This document shows positions 16,164-24,532 of a stretch of DNA of 64,000 nt, piece after piece (positions within the stretch are counted from its first letter, which is position 1; every line of letters starts with the position of its first letter). The translations under genes were made by a program, and so were the position numbers. This stretch comes from Planktothrix rubescens CCAP 1459/22 (GTDB lineage: Bacteria > Cyanobacteriota > Cyanobacteriia > Cyanobacteriales > Microcoleaceae), in the NCBI GenBank assembly GCA_904830895.1, contig LR882958.1, forward strand, positions 731,001-795,000, read 5' to 3'. Under the pieces are notes generated by a model, which saw nothing but the letters and a program-made list of their open reading frames with translations, was not told where the DNA came from and searched no databases.

Positions 16164-16373
16164 ATGGAACCGGAATACGATCTGTCAAAAATGAAAAAAA
16201 GACCTAATCCTTTTGCCAAACAGTTAAAAAAACAGGTCACTATTTCTCTCGGAATTGATGTGATTGAATATTTTGAAACAATGGCTCAGGAAAAAGGTAT
16301 ATCTTCCCAGGAACTAATTAATCTTTATTTGCAAGATTGTGTTGTTTCTAAGCGGCAATTATCTCTAAATTAG
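16164..16373 (+). CDS. brnA: BrnA-family antitoxin
   Basis: 69 residues from ATG at 16164, preferred over the upstream in-frame ATG at 16134 because AGGAGA (16151-16156) sits 7 bases upstream and the alternative would overlap brnT. The KKRPNPFAKQLKKQVTISL segment followed by GIDVIEYFETMAQEKGISSQELINLYLQD is a ribbon-helix-helix type DNA-binding domain with the BrnA/CopG-like arrangement. It should bind BrnT and autoregulate the operon. The last residues (VSKRQLSLN) lie next to an unrelated gene fragment. Confidence 0.85.
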   Translation: MEPEYDLSKMKKRPNPFAKQLKKQVTISLGIDVIEYFETMAQEKGISSQELINLYLQDCVVSKRQLSLN

Positions 16374-16468
16374 CGACAGGGTGCGACTGGTTAAAGGATT
16401 ATTTTGTTACTCGTCCAGAGGAAAAACAAAAGTTAAAAGTGTGTCAAGATCATCCCAAGTCTAAATAA
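16373..16468 (+). pseudogene. Fragment of a WD40/repeat-protein C-terminal tail
   Basis: An open stretch of 31 codons ending in TAA reads GCDWLKDYFVTRPEEKQKLKVCQ. This pattern (Cys-Asp/Asn-Trp-Leu-x-Asp-Tyr followed about 15-20 residues later by a Cys) is the C-terminal tail of many cyanobacterial WD40 and STAND proteins; the WD40 protein at 53821 ends with the related CNWLYDYFTTNP...LC. No start codon, domain or ribosome binding site is attached, so it is a remnant of a longer gene. Confidence 0.55.
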
Positions 16469-16469
16469 A

Positions 16470-16505
16470 TTAGGACTCACGCAGGGTTAAAGAAACCGGG
16501 TTTCT
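16470..16505 (+). repeat. 36-bp direct repeat, copy 2 (right flank of brnTA segment)
   Basis: The sequence starts TTAGGACTCACGCAGGG and ends AGAAACCGGGTTTCT, parallel to 15766-15801. The intervening segment is 668 bp and carries brnT, brnA and a gene fragment. Confidence 0.85.
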
Positions 16506-16628
16506 GATGAGTGACTATTGGGGAAAACAGGGGAATTTTAAGCTGATTCCAATCCACCGTAAAGGCTAAAATAATTGCGGTTGCGGTTGCTAATCCTAGA
16601 ATCACTGAGGTTTCTGTTCCCTGTTCCC

Positions 16629-19433
16629 TTAATTATCTGTACATGAAGTTGCCAATAAAGCCACCGGAAACACCGTTAAAATATCTCCTATTTTCAAGAA
16701 ATGATTGCCTTTAATCCCTTGGTTTGTAATCATTTCTTTCCAATTAGTTGTCCAATCTTCCGGTAATTTAATCGCTGTATCTTGCCAAATATTGTCCCCT
16801 AAAGGAAACTGTTTTGGTTCAACTAAACTTGTTAAAAATCTGGGAACAACAGTAATTGTAATCGTCTGACCATAGGTGCGACCAAAGGCTAAAATATGTT
16901 CCCCATAGTCTCCCGTTACCTCTAAGGGAATGTAAGTTCCCTGTTGATAAACTTCCAGATATTGTTTACGAATGGCTAACCCTTGAGTAATTAAAAATAA
17001 TTTAATCCGTCCATCTTTAGGGGTCTGTTTTAATTCCTCAATTAAAGATAAAATATCCTTTCGAGAACGGCTTTTAATTTCCTGAATAAACTCGATCCGT
17101 TTTTGATAATCAACGGGACGACGATTATCCGGGTCAACTAAACTAAAATCCCAGAGTTCTGTTCCTTGGTAAAAATCCGGTAAACCCGGGCTAGTGATTT
17201 TAATTAAGGTTTGGGATAGGGAATTAAATATCCCATAAAAGGCTATTTTTTGTTTGAATTTTCTGAACTCTTGTAAAAACTTATTGTTCTCAGAAGGGTT
17301 CAAAATTTTATCAATAAAAGCTAGATAACCTTCCTCATAAACCGAGTCAGGACGTAACCAAGCCGTATGAAATTTCGCTTCTCGGACAGCTTTAATCGCA
17401 AACTGTTTGACCCGTTCTACAAATTCGGGATATTCGATTTCATCAAAGGGATAGGAACCGATTAAATTTTGATACAAGAAATATTCATCATTGCCATCAG
17501 GAATAATTCGTCCATTGGTTTCTGTTTTCTGATCACGATTTAATGCCATCCAAGTTCTAACTTGGGCTTCCCATTCATCAGGAATTTCAGAAATAACGTT
17601 TAACCTGGCGCGTAAATCTTCGCTGCGTTTAGTATCATGGGTTGAGGTGGTATTCATTGTGTGAGGCAAACTTTTTGCCCGTTTTTTATTAAATTGATGC
17701 AGGGTATCGGGACTAATCCCAAAATGATTTGGTGCGCCCCCGACTTCATTTAAAGAAACAAAACGGTTATAAACATAAAATAGGGTATCTTCCACTCCTT
17801 TTGCAGTTAATGGCCCGGAAAATTGTTGAAATTTCATCACAAAATGTAGCCATATTTTTTTGTTTTCCTTACTTAAATAGGGGTCATATTCTAGTAATAA
17901 AAACTTTTCAATTAAATTGAGTTCGTTAATCAGTTCAGGATGTTTTCCTTTGGCTTCTTGAACCGCAAACTGAACATAATATCGATCTGCTTCGCTGACT
18001 TGTCCTTCATTAATATAGGTTCGATAGACGGGAAAGCGAACTAATACTTCTAAAATTGCAGTTTGTAACCCATGTAAAGTTAAGTCTCGTCCATAACGAT
18101 ATTGACCAGCAATGCGTTTGAGTAATCCAGCTAAATTATCAGCATCTCCGGCTAAGTTGCGATCGGCAATTAAGCGTTTTTTAGCAATTAATAATTGTTT
18201 AAATGAGGCAGTTAACCCCGTGGCATCTCGATAAATTTGGCTAAAGCGATCTTCATTTTTGCCTTGACAAAACAAACTATTAACATAAATTAAAAATTCA
18301 TAACCGGAAGTTCCTTCAATCGGCCAAGCGCTGGGTAATTCTTCCTCAATCTCTAAAATTTTCTCGACGGTTAGATAAACATTTCCGACTTTTTCTCGGA
18401 TGGATTGTAAATATTGTAGCGGGTTATAAAGTCCATCAATATGATCAATTCTGAGTCCTGTAAATTTCCCTGACCTGACTAATTTAAAAATTAGATCATG
18501 GGTTTTATTAAAAACTTTTTCATCTTCTACTTTGACACTAATTAATTCGTTGACTGTAAAAAAGCGTCGATAGTTTAATTCTTCCGCACCCACTTTCCAA
18601 TAGGATAATCGGAAAATTTGTTGAGAAAGTAGTTGATCTAAGTCGTTTAAACTTTCTGGATCGTCTGTTTTTCCATTCAAATATTCAATATTTTCATCAA
18701 CAAATTTATTAATATCGGTATTTTCTTGATACAGTTCCCAAAGTAATCCTTTAGCAAATAACGCTTGTGATCGCCGATCTTGAATAGATTTTTCATTGGG
18801 AATATTTTTCAGAACATACAATACTCCTAACAGTTTAATTACATTCGGGTGTCTTCTTCCTAACCTTCCTTCTAATTCTTTGAGGCGATGACTGACTAAA
18901 TAAGTGTAGGATTCAATTTTTAAAGGGAATTTTAGGCTATAATAATTTACATATAATACCTCGTCTTCGTAAGAAATAGTTAATTGTCCATTTTCTAAAC
19001 AATTGCCATAAAAATCCCCTAATAAGGGGGCTAAAACCCGACCTCTAAGGTCATCATGGGGATGTTCCCAATCAATATCAAAAAAATCTAAATAATCCGA
19101 ATCAGCACCATATTCAAAGATATCCGTTAAATATTTATTTTGGCTATCATAGGCCATGTGATTAGGGACAATATCCTGTAACCATCCCATTCCCTGATTT
19201 TTGATTTTTTCCATTAATTGATCAAAGTCTTCCTGTTTTCCCAGTTCTGGGTTTAATTGATTTTGATCAACAATATCATAGCCATGAGTGCTTCCAATTC
19301 TAGCTTTGAAAATGGGAGACGCATACAGGTCAGAAATTCCTAATTCATACAAGTAATCAATAATCTCGTTAGCATGATTAAAAGGAAAATCTCTATTAAA
19401 CTGAATTCGATAGGTAGCTACAGGAATCCTCAT
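16629..19433 (-). CDS. treY: Malto-oligosyltrehalose synthase
   Basis: 934 residues, the usual length for TreY, which converts the reducing end of maltodextrins to a terminal alpha,alpha-1,1-linked trehalosyl unit. The N-terminus RIPVATYRIQFNRDFPF and ARIGSTHGYDIVDQNQLNPELG are diagnostic of the GH13_26 family. The catalytic region has LRIDHIDGLYNP with the nucleophile Asp, TVEKILEIEEELP with the acid/base Glu, and NTTSTHDTKRSEDLRARL for the transition-state Asp. The C-terminus carries the PGLPDFYQGTELWDFSLVDPDNRRPVDY signature. It lies 380 bp after treZ on the same strand, with a MITE-like element in between, so co-transcription is plausible but interrupted. Confidence 0.96.
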   Translation of the reverse strand: MRIPVATYRIQFNRDFPFNHANEIIDYLYELGISDLYASPIFKARIGSTHGYDIVDQNQLNPELGKQEDFDQLMEKIKNQGMGWLQDIVPNHMAYDSQNKYLTDIFEYGADSDYLDFFDIDWEHPHDDLRGRVLAPLLGDFYGNCLENGQLTISYEDEVLYVNYYSLKFPLKIESYTYLVSHRLKELEGRLGRRHPNVIKLLGVLYVLKNIPNEKSIQDRRSQALFAKGLLWELYQENTDINKFVDENIEYLNGKTDDPESLNDLDQLLSQQIFRLSYWKVGAEELNYRRFFTVNELISVKVEDEKVFNKTHDLIFKLVRSGKFTGLRIDHIDGLYNPLQYLQSIREKVGNVYLTVEKILEIEEELPSAWPIEGTSGYEFLIYVNSLFCQGKNEDRFSQIYRDATGLTASFKQLLIAKKRLIADRNLAGDADNLAGLLKRIAGQYRYGRDLTLHGLQTAILEVLVRFPVYRTYINEGQVSEADRYYVQFAVQEAKGKHPELINELNLIEKFLLLEYDPYLSKENKKIWLHFVMKFQQFSGPLTAKGVEDTLFYVYNRFVSLNEVGGAPNHFGISPDTLHQFNKKRAKSLPHTMNTTSTHDTKRSEDLRARLNVISEIPDEWEAQVRTWMALNRDQKTETNGRIIPDGNDEYFLYQNLIGSYPFDEIEYPEFVERVKQFAIKAVREAKFHTAWLRPDSVYEEGYLAFIDKILNPSENNKFLQEFRKFKQKIAFYGIFNSLSQTLIKITSPGLPDFYQGTELWDFSLVDPDNRRPVDYQKRIEFIQEIKSRSRKDILSLIEELKQTPKDGRIKLFLITQGLAIRKQYLEVYQQGTYIPLEVTGDYGEHILAFGRTYGQTITITVVPRFLTSLVEPKQFPLGDNIWQDTAIKLPEDWTTNWKEMITNQGIKGNHFLKIGDILTVFPVALLATSCTDN

Positions 19434-19664
19434 AATAATTTTGAGATAAAGTTAAATTACAGATGATAATTTGATGTTAGCACTGATTTTTCATTCTGGT
19501 TATCTATCTAAAGATTGAAAATATTATTTTAGCTTGTAAATTTCAAATATGATTGGATTTTTTAACCCTTTGATTTTAACCTCTTAAACTTTTTTAGTTA
19601 TCTGCAATATATTTGGGGTTTAGAAAATTTATGGCAAGTACCAATACAAGCTATGATGCGAGGA
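19434..19664. other. Intergenic sequence upstream of treY
   Basis: AT-rich sequence without coding potential between treY and the MITE-like element. It may hold a separate treY promoter; no specific operator is recognised. Confidence 0.4.
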
Positions 19665-19773
19665 ATTAAGTAGGTAGTCATAAATAAAGTAACAAGTTTG
19701 TTGTTGGGCTTTAGCCCTCCCTAGAGGGCTAAAGCCCAACAACGAAATCAATAATTATGACCACCTACTTAAT
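19665..19773. mobile_element. MITE-like element with terminal inverted repeats and central hairpin
   Basis: A 109-bp non-coding unit. The left end (19665-19683, ATTAAGTAGGTAGTCATAA) and right end (19755-19773) are 19-bp inverted repeats with one mismatch. Inside lies a perfect 20-bp stem (19700-19719 with 19724-19743) with a 4-nt CCTA loop, built around GGGCTTTAGCCCTC. No transposase gene is present, so it would be a non-autonomous element. A target duplication is not clear. It sits between treZ and treY. Confidence 0.75.
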
Positions 19774-19813
19774 AGACAGATATCTCGTTGGAATTCATTA
19801 AACCAAATAACAA

Positions 19814-21634
19814 TTAAGTTTCATACAGGACAAAACTTTCTGGAACTAAGGTTAATTCGGAAGAATTAGTTAATGTTTCAGGTAAATTTGATCCTGAACC
19901 TAGCCATTTTTTATCGTTAGAATCTAAACGTTTTTGCCAAGTTTTACCGATTAAATTAGGACTGTAGGAAACCGGATTTTTGCTGAAATTAAGCAGACAT
20001 AAAACCTGATGATCTTCAAACCAACGCCGGAAGACTAATAATTTATCTTCCTCAATACAGTGAACTTCTTGATGGGTGCGATCGCGTAATTTCAACGCGG
20101 GAATATTCCGCCTCAATCGGATCAATATTTGATATAATTCCCATAATACTTGATGTTTTCCTTGCCGTTTTAATTGCCAATTTAACTTACATTGATTAAA
20201 AGTTTCTTGACTTTGAGGGTCTGGAGAATCACCCGCTAGATGAAAGGCCTCAAATTCCGCTTTTCTTCCCTTTCGCACCCCTTCAATTAAATCCTGATCG
20301 GAGTGACTAATAAAATATTGAAAAGGTGCAGGTTCCCCATATTCTTCCCCCATAAATAATAGGGGAATATAGGGCGATAATAATACCGTTGCGGCGGCTA
20401 ATTTTAACCCTTCATAGGAGATTAAAGCTGTTAATCTTTCCCCTAATAAACGGTTGCCAATTTGGTCATGATTTTGACTACAAACTAAGAATTGATGGGG
20501 GGGACAATCGGCCACCGACTCCCCATGAAAGCGTTTTCGATTCTGAGAATAATCCCAGGTATAAACAAAGCTTTCTCTATAGGATTTTGCTAACTGTTCG
20601 CAGCGACCATAATCTTGATAATACCCGATATTTTCACCCGTTAATACCGTATGAATAGCATGGTGAAAATCATCACACCACTGCCCATCTAAACCATAAC
20701 CTCCTACGGCTTTTGAACGGATTAATTTACCATCGTTTAAATCCGTTTCAGCCATCAAATAAAACTTCCTTCCTTGCTGTTGAGAAAGTTGATTGACTTG
20801 TTCAGCTAATTCCTGTAAAATATGTTTAGCACCGAGATCAAAAATATTATCAGCCGCATCCAATCTTAACGCATCAATATGGAAATCCCGTAACCAATAG
20901 AGGGCATTTTCAATAATAAAATTCCTCACACCCTGACAATAGGCTTGATCATAATTAATCGCTGAACCCCAAGGAGTTTGATACCTTTCAGTAAAATAGG
21001 GGCCGAATTGTGCGATATAATTTCCTTCTGGGCCAAAGTGATTATAAACCACATCTAAAATCACCGCCATGCCTTGTTGATGGCAAGCATTGACCAACTG
21101 TTTTAACCCTTCTACCCCGCCATAACAATTCTGAGGAGCATAGAGATAAGTACCATCATAACCCCAATTGCGATAGCCTGGAAACTGACTAATAGGCATT
21201 AATTCAATCGCATTAATTCCTAACTCTAATAACTCCGAAATTCGAGGAATAATTGCGGTAAATGTTCCCTCTGGGGTAAAGGTTCCAACGTGCAGTTCAT
21301 AAACAATTAATTCATCTAAGGAAATACTTTTCCAGTTGTTATCCTGCCAAATAAAGCAATTTTGATCAATCACTTCCGAGGCTTGATGAACTCCATCCGG
21401 TTGGGAATAGGATGCTGGATCGGGATGGTTAAATTTTCGATCTAATTGATAAAAATAACGGCTTCCTGGGGGGATATTTTCAACCGTTGCACGACCGTAT
21501 CCCTGTTGATCAAATTCTAAATCAATTAACCGTTCTTCCGGGGATATAATCTTAACAGCAACGCTTTCACGCAAGGGCGACCAAACTTTAAATTCACAGC
21601 AATTGTTTCCTAAATAATTTGCACCGATTTTCAT
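19814..21634 (-). CDS. treZ: Malto-oligosyltrehalose trehalohydrolase
   Basis: 606 residues. The N-terminal CBM48-like domain (about 1-90, EFKVWSPLRESVAVKI) is followed by a GH13_10 catalytic domain: YELHVGTFTPEGTF, NAIELMPISQFPGYRNWGYDG, VYNHFGPEGNY, LRLDAADNIFD with the nucleophile Asp, MAETDLND with the acid/base Glu and QNHDQIGNR for the third acidic residue. TreZ releases trehalose from the product of TreY. It is upstream of treY on the same strand. ATG at 21634 is natural because MKIGANYLG begins the CBM48 strand. Confidence 0.96.
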   Translation of the reverse strand: MKIGANYLGNNCCEFKVWSPLRESVAVKIISPEERLIDLEFDQQGYGRATVENIPPGSRYFYQLDRKFNHPDPASYSQPDGVHQASEVIDQNCFIWQDNNWKSISLDELIVYELHVGTFTPEGTFTAIIPRISELLELGINAIELMPISQFPGYRNWGYDGTYLYAPQNCYGGVEGLKQLVNACHQQGMAVILDVVYNHFGPEGNYIAQFGPYFTERYQTPWGSAINYDQAYCQGVRNFIIENALYWLRDFHIDALRLDAADNIFDLGAKHILQELAEQVNQLSQQQGRKFYLMAETDLNDGKLIRSKAVGGYGLDGQWCDDFHHAIHTVLTGENIGYYQDYGRCEQLAKSYRESFVYTWDYSQNRKRFHGESVADCPPHQFLVCSQNHDQIGNRLLGERLTALISYEGLKLAAATVLLSPYIPLLFMGEEYGEPAPFQYFISHSDQDLIEGVRKGRKAEFEAFHLAGDSPDPQSQETFNQCKLNWQLKRQGKHQVLWELYQILIRLRRNIPALKLRDRTHQEVHCIEEDKLLVFRRWFEDHQVLCLLNFSKNPVSYSPNLIGKTWQKRLDSNDKKWLGSGSNLPETLTNSSELTLVPESFVLYET

Positions 21635-21652
21635 AAGAAATTTTGGGGTAAA

Positions 21653-22744
21653 TTACAGTTCAGGGTGTAGAGATGGGTTTTTACTTGTTTCTACCTGGTT
21701 GATTTTTACAGGTAACTCCAGGGAATTTGCCTCTGCTGGTTGTAATAAATTGGCTTCTGGTTGAGATGGGGTAAAATCCTGAGAACCTTTGATTTTAAAC
21801 TTTTCAGCCAAGGTTTCCCGTTGATTCACCAAATAGATACTTACTAATGTTAAGCCGACTCCCATTGATTGTAACGGACTGAGGACTTCTTGTAAAAAGA
21901 AATTTCCAAATAAGAGGGCAAAAACTGGGGTCAGAAACGTCAAAGAACTCAAGCTAGTCAGACTTCCACTAGATGCAAAATAGAAAAATAATCCGTAGGA
22001 TATGGCACTGCCAAATATGGTAGAATAACCCATAGCCACCCAACCGGAAAGATCAATATTTTGCCACTGTTGAGTTTCTGAAATAGCCGATAACCCAAAT
22101 AAAGGTAAACCCCCAATAATCATGTGCCATCCAGTGCCGACAACCGGATCAGCATAGCGACAAACCCACCGGACTAATACAGTTCCAGTTGCCATTGATA
22201 GCGCGGCTAATAACATTAATAATTGCCCACTATTAAACAATTGAGAAATATCAATAGAATTCACTAATAATTCCGCATTAAATAACCCTAAAATCCAATC
22301 ATCGGGTAAACCAATAAAACTAATTCCCATAATGCCAATAGCTAACCCTAACCATCCCCAAAATCCAATGGTTTCTTGAAATAACCATAAAGATAAAATT
22401 GCCACGGCTAGGGGTTGGGAGTCGATCATCACCGATCCTAACCCGGCCCCGGTTCTAACTAACCCTTGGGCTAAAAATCCTTGAAATAAGGTAGCATCCA
22501 CTAACCCAAAAATTGATATCCATAGCCATGCTTGCCAGCCCTTCGGTTGCGGACGCCCCGACAATATCCCCGCCAATATTACCAAAACCCCTGCGGGGAC
22601 TAACCGAACTCCCGCCATAAAAAACGGTGTGGTATGGGGTAGGAGTCCCTTCATCGCCACCATCGCCGTCCCCCAAAAGAAGAAGGGGGCAATTAACAAT
22701 AGGGGTTGAAAGGGTAATTTAGCCTGGGTTTCCGGCTGCTGCAT
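21653..22744 (-). CDS. EamA/DMT-superfamily transporter
   Basis: 363 residues from ATG at 22744, preferred because GGAG lies 6-7 bases upstream; a longer frame would need a TTG at 22789. About ten hydrophobic helices are visible, arranged as two EamA repeats (LLLIAPFFFWGTAMVAMKGLL and MATGTVLVRWVCRYADPVV...), followed by a hydrophilic C-terminal tail of about 55 residues. EamA proteins export metabolites or amino acids across the inner membrane; the substrate is unknown. The gene ends 18 bp before treZ on the same strand, so read-through into treZ is possible. It is divergent from sppA. Confidence 0.88.
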   Translation of the reverse strand: MQQPETQAKLPFQPLLLIAPFFFWGTAMVAMKGLLPHTTPFFMAGVRLVPAGVLVILAGILSGRPQPKGWQAWLWISIFGLVDATLFQGFLAQGLVRTGAGLGSVMIDSQPLAVAILSLWLFQETIGFWGWLGLAIGIMGISFIGLPDDWILGLFNAELLVNSIDISQLFNSGQLLMLLAALSMATGTVLVRWVCRYADPVVGTGWHMIIGGLPLFGLSAISETQQWQNIDLSGWVAMGYSTIFGSAISYGLFFYFASSGSLTSLSSLTFLTPVFALLFGNFFLQEVLSPLQSMGVGLTLVSIYLVNQRETLAEKFKIKGSQDFTPSQPEANLLQPAEANSLELPVKINQVETSKNPSLHPEL

Positions 22745-22822
22745 TCGGTTCTCCATTGAGTATGTACTTTTATTAAGGAGTTTATACAATATTATGGACT
22801 TAATATAGTTTTGTCATTAACC

Positions 22823-23641
22823 ATGATTTGGCCATTTAAACCCAGCTACCGCAAACAAATCGCCCGCATAGAAATTAATGGTGCCATTGGTTCAGAGACC
22901 CGCAAACGGGTGTTGGAAGACCTAAAAACCGTGGAAGAACGGAAATTTCCCGCCCTACTCTTGAGAATTGATAGCCCTGGGGGAACCGTTGGCGACTCCC
23001 AAGAGATTTATAGCGCCCTGAAACGGTTACAGAAAAAAGTCAAAATTGTGGCGAGTTTCGGGAATATTTCTGCCTCCGGGGGTGTGTATATTGGCATGGG
23101 AGCCGAACATATTATGGCAAACCCAGGTACGATTACCGGAAGTATTGGAGTAATTTTACGAGGTAATAATATAGAACGGTTATTAGAAAAAATTGGCATA
23201 TCTTTTAAGGTGATTAAATCCGGGCCTTATAAAGATATTTTATCTTTTGATCGAGAATTAACTGAACCCGAACAACATATTTTACAGGAATTAATTGATA
23301 CCAGTTATCAACAATTTGTGCAAACTGTTGCTGAGTCTCGAAACTTGAGTCATGACACCGTGAGGAGTTTTGCCGATGGTCGAATTTTTACCGGACAACA
23401 GGCGGTGGAATTGGGAATAGTAGACCGTTTAGGAACGGAAGAAGATGCCCGGTGTTGGGCGGCGGAATTAGTTAAACTAGATCCCAAAAAAACCGAGTGT
23501 TTCACCTTTGAAAAACCCAAACCTTTTGTGAGTCGATTTACAGGTAATAGTTTAACTCCAAATAGCATTATTGCGGCTAACCGTTGGCTAGAATTTGAGT
23601 TATCTACCAGTGGTTTACCCCTGTGGATGTATCGACCTTGA
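22823..23641 (+). CDS. sppA: Signal peptide peptidase SppA (short form)
   Basis: 272 residues from ATG at 22823; the TTG at 22811 is less likely. The ClpP/crotonase-fold S49 peptidase domain shows LRIDSPGGTVGDSQEIY, ASGGVYI with the nucleophile Ser near residue 86, and VIKSGPYKDILS with the catalytic Lys near 131. Unlike E. coli SppA, it is the short single-domain form and has no N-terminal membrane helix. It degrades cleaved signal peptides or other membrane peptides. The stop codon TGA belongs to the TTGACA boundary of an IS200/IS605-type end (23639-23676), so its C-terminus may have been changed by that insertion. Confidence 0.9.
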   Translation: MIWPFKPSYRKQIARIEINGAIGSETRKRVLEDLKTVEERKFPALLLRIDSPGGTVGDSQEIYSALKRLQKKVKIVASFGNISASGGVYIGMGAEHIMANPGTITGSIGVILRGNNIERLLEKIGISFKVIKSGPYKDILSFDRELTEPEQHILQELIDTSYQQFVQTVAESRNLSHDTVRSFADGRIFTGQQAVELGIVDRLGTEEDARCWAAELVKLDPKKTECFTFEKPKPFVSRFTGNSLTPNSIIAANRWLEFELSTSGLPLWMYRP

Positions 23642-23676
23642 CATCCGCCCCGCCGTGAACGGGCGGGGATTCCATC
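23639..23676 (-). mobile_element. IS200/IS605-type right-end hairpin relic
   Basis: On the minus strand the sequence reads GGAATCCCCGCCCG, loop, GGCGGGGCGGATGTCAA. CCCCGCC pairs with GGCGGGG. A hairpin of the form GAATCCCC...GGGG(n)TGTCAA is the typical right end of TnpB-type IS200/IS605 elements and is also seen at 28003-28039. No transposase or TnpB frame accompanies it. It may now act as a terminator for sppA. Confidence 0.55.
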
Positions 23677-23724
23677 TATATAACGACTTTAACACTTAAA
23701 ATTGTTGTGACGGTAGGGTGAATT

Positions 23725-24015
23725 ATGAAGCGGGATGAGGTTCTCAGTATTTTGGCGCAGCATCGGATGGTACTAAAAGACTTGGGAGTCAAGTTGTTGG
23801 CAATATTCGGTTCTGTTGCCAGGGATGAAGCTAGACCTGATAGTGATGTGGATATTTTAGTAGAGTTTGAGGGTTCAGTTACATTTGACCGTTATATGGA
23901 TGTAAAATTCTACCTCGAAGATTTACTAGAAACGCGGGTAGACTTGGTAAGTCAGCGATCGCTTAAACCTCTGATTCGCTCTACTGTAGAACAGGAAGCC
24001 ATTTATGTCGCGTAG
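23725..24015 (+). CDS. mntA: MntA-type minimal nucleotidyltransferase antitoxin
   Basis: 96 residues with the minimal nucleotidyltransferase motif GSVARDEARPDSDVDILVEF, that is GSx10DxD, the metal-binding active site. The second half (DRYMDVKFYLEDLLETRVDLVS) completes the family. In MntA/HepT modules, MntA neutralises the HEPN ribonuclease by AMPylating a Tyr in its RX4HXY motif. The 11-bp overlap with the downstream HepT gene is typical of a translationally coupled pair. Confidence 0.9.
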   Translation: MKRDEVLSILAQHRMVLKDLGVKLLAIFGSVARDEARPDSDVDILVEFEGSVTFDRYMDVKFYLEDLLETRVDLVSQRSLKPLIRSTVEQEAIYVA

Positions 24016-24355
24016 TATTCGCCTCTATTTGGAGGATATCCTCACTTCTGGAGTCAAAGTCAGACGGTACACACAAGGAATGAGCTTTGAGGATTTCCAA
24101 GCTGATGAGCGTACTTATGATGCGGTTGTGCGTAATTTGCAGATTATTGGGGAAGCAGTTAAAAATATTCCCCAGGAAATTCGTTTAAAGTATTCAGAGG
24201 TTGAATGGCGAAAAATAGCTGGATTACGTGATATTTTAGCTCACGCTTATTTTAGCATTGAAGATGAGATTGTCTGGGATATTGTGGAAACTAAAATACC
24301 CCCATTACTAATAATAGTAGAGCGAATTTTAGAGGCAGAGTTTAGGGATGAATAA
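24005..24355 (+). CDS. hepT: HepT-type HEPN ribonuclease toxin
   Basis: 116 residues of the DUF86/HepT family. RDILAHAY provides the RX4HXY catalytic motif, including the Tyr that is the known AMPylation target in characterised pairs. Other family marks are YDAVVRNLQIIGEAVKNIP and EVEWRKIAGLRD. It should be an RNA-cleaving toxin kept in check by MntA encoded just upstream with an 11-bp overlap. All motif residues are intact, so the module looks functional. Confidence 0.92.
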   Translation: MSRSIRLYLEDILTSGVKVRRYTQGMSFEDFQADERTYDAVVRNLQIIGEAVKNIPQEIRLKYSEVEWRKIAGLRDILAHAYFSIEDEIVWDIVETKIPPLLIIVERILEAEFRDE

Positions 24356-24532
24356 CATTATAAAAAAGGGAGAACGATCGCTATTTTAACTCAATCCCGT
24401 CTTTCAACAATACATCCCTTTTTATATCAGTTTTATCAGGGTTTCGGTGAGATTGAATTACTTTAACACTTGCATTCTGCCCTTAAATGTGCTAATAAAA
24501 CATCAATAAACTAGAGTTTTCACGCAGAAACC

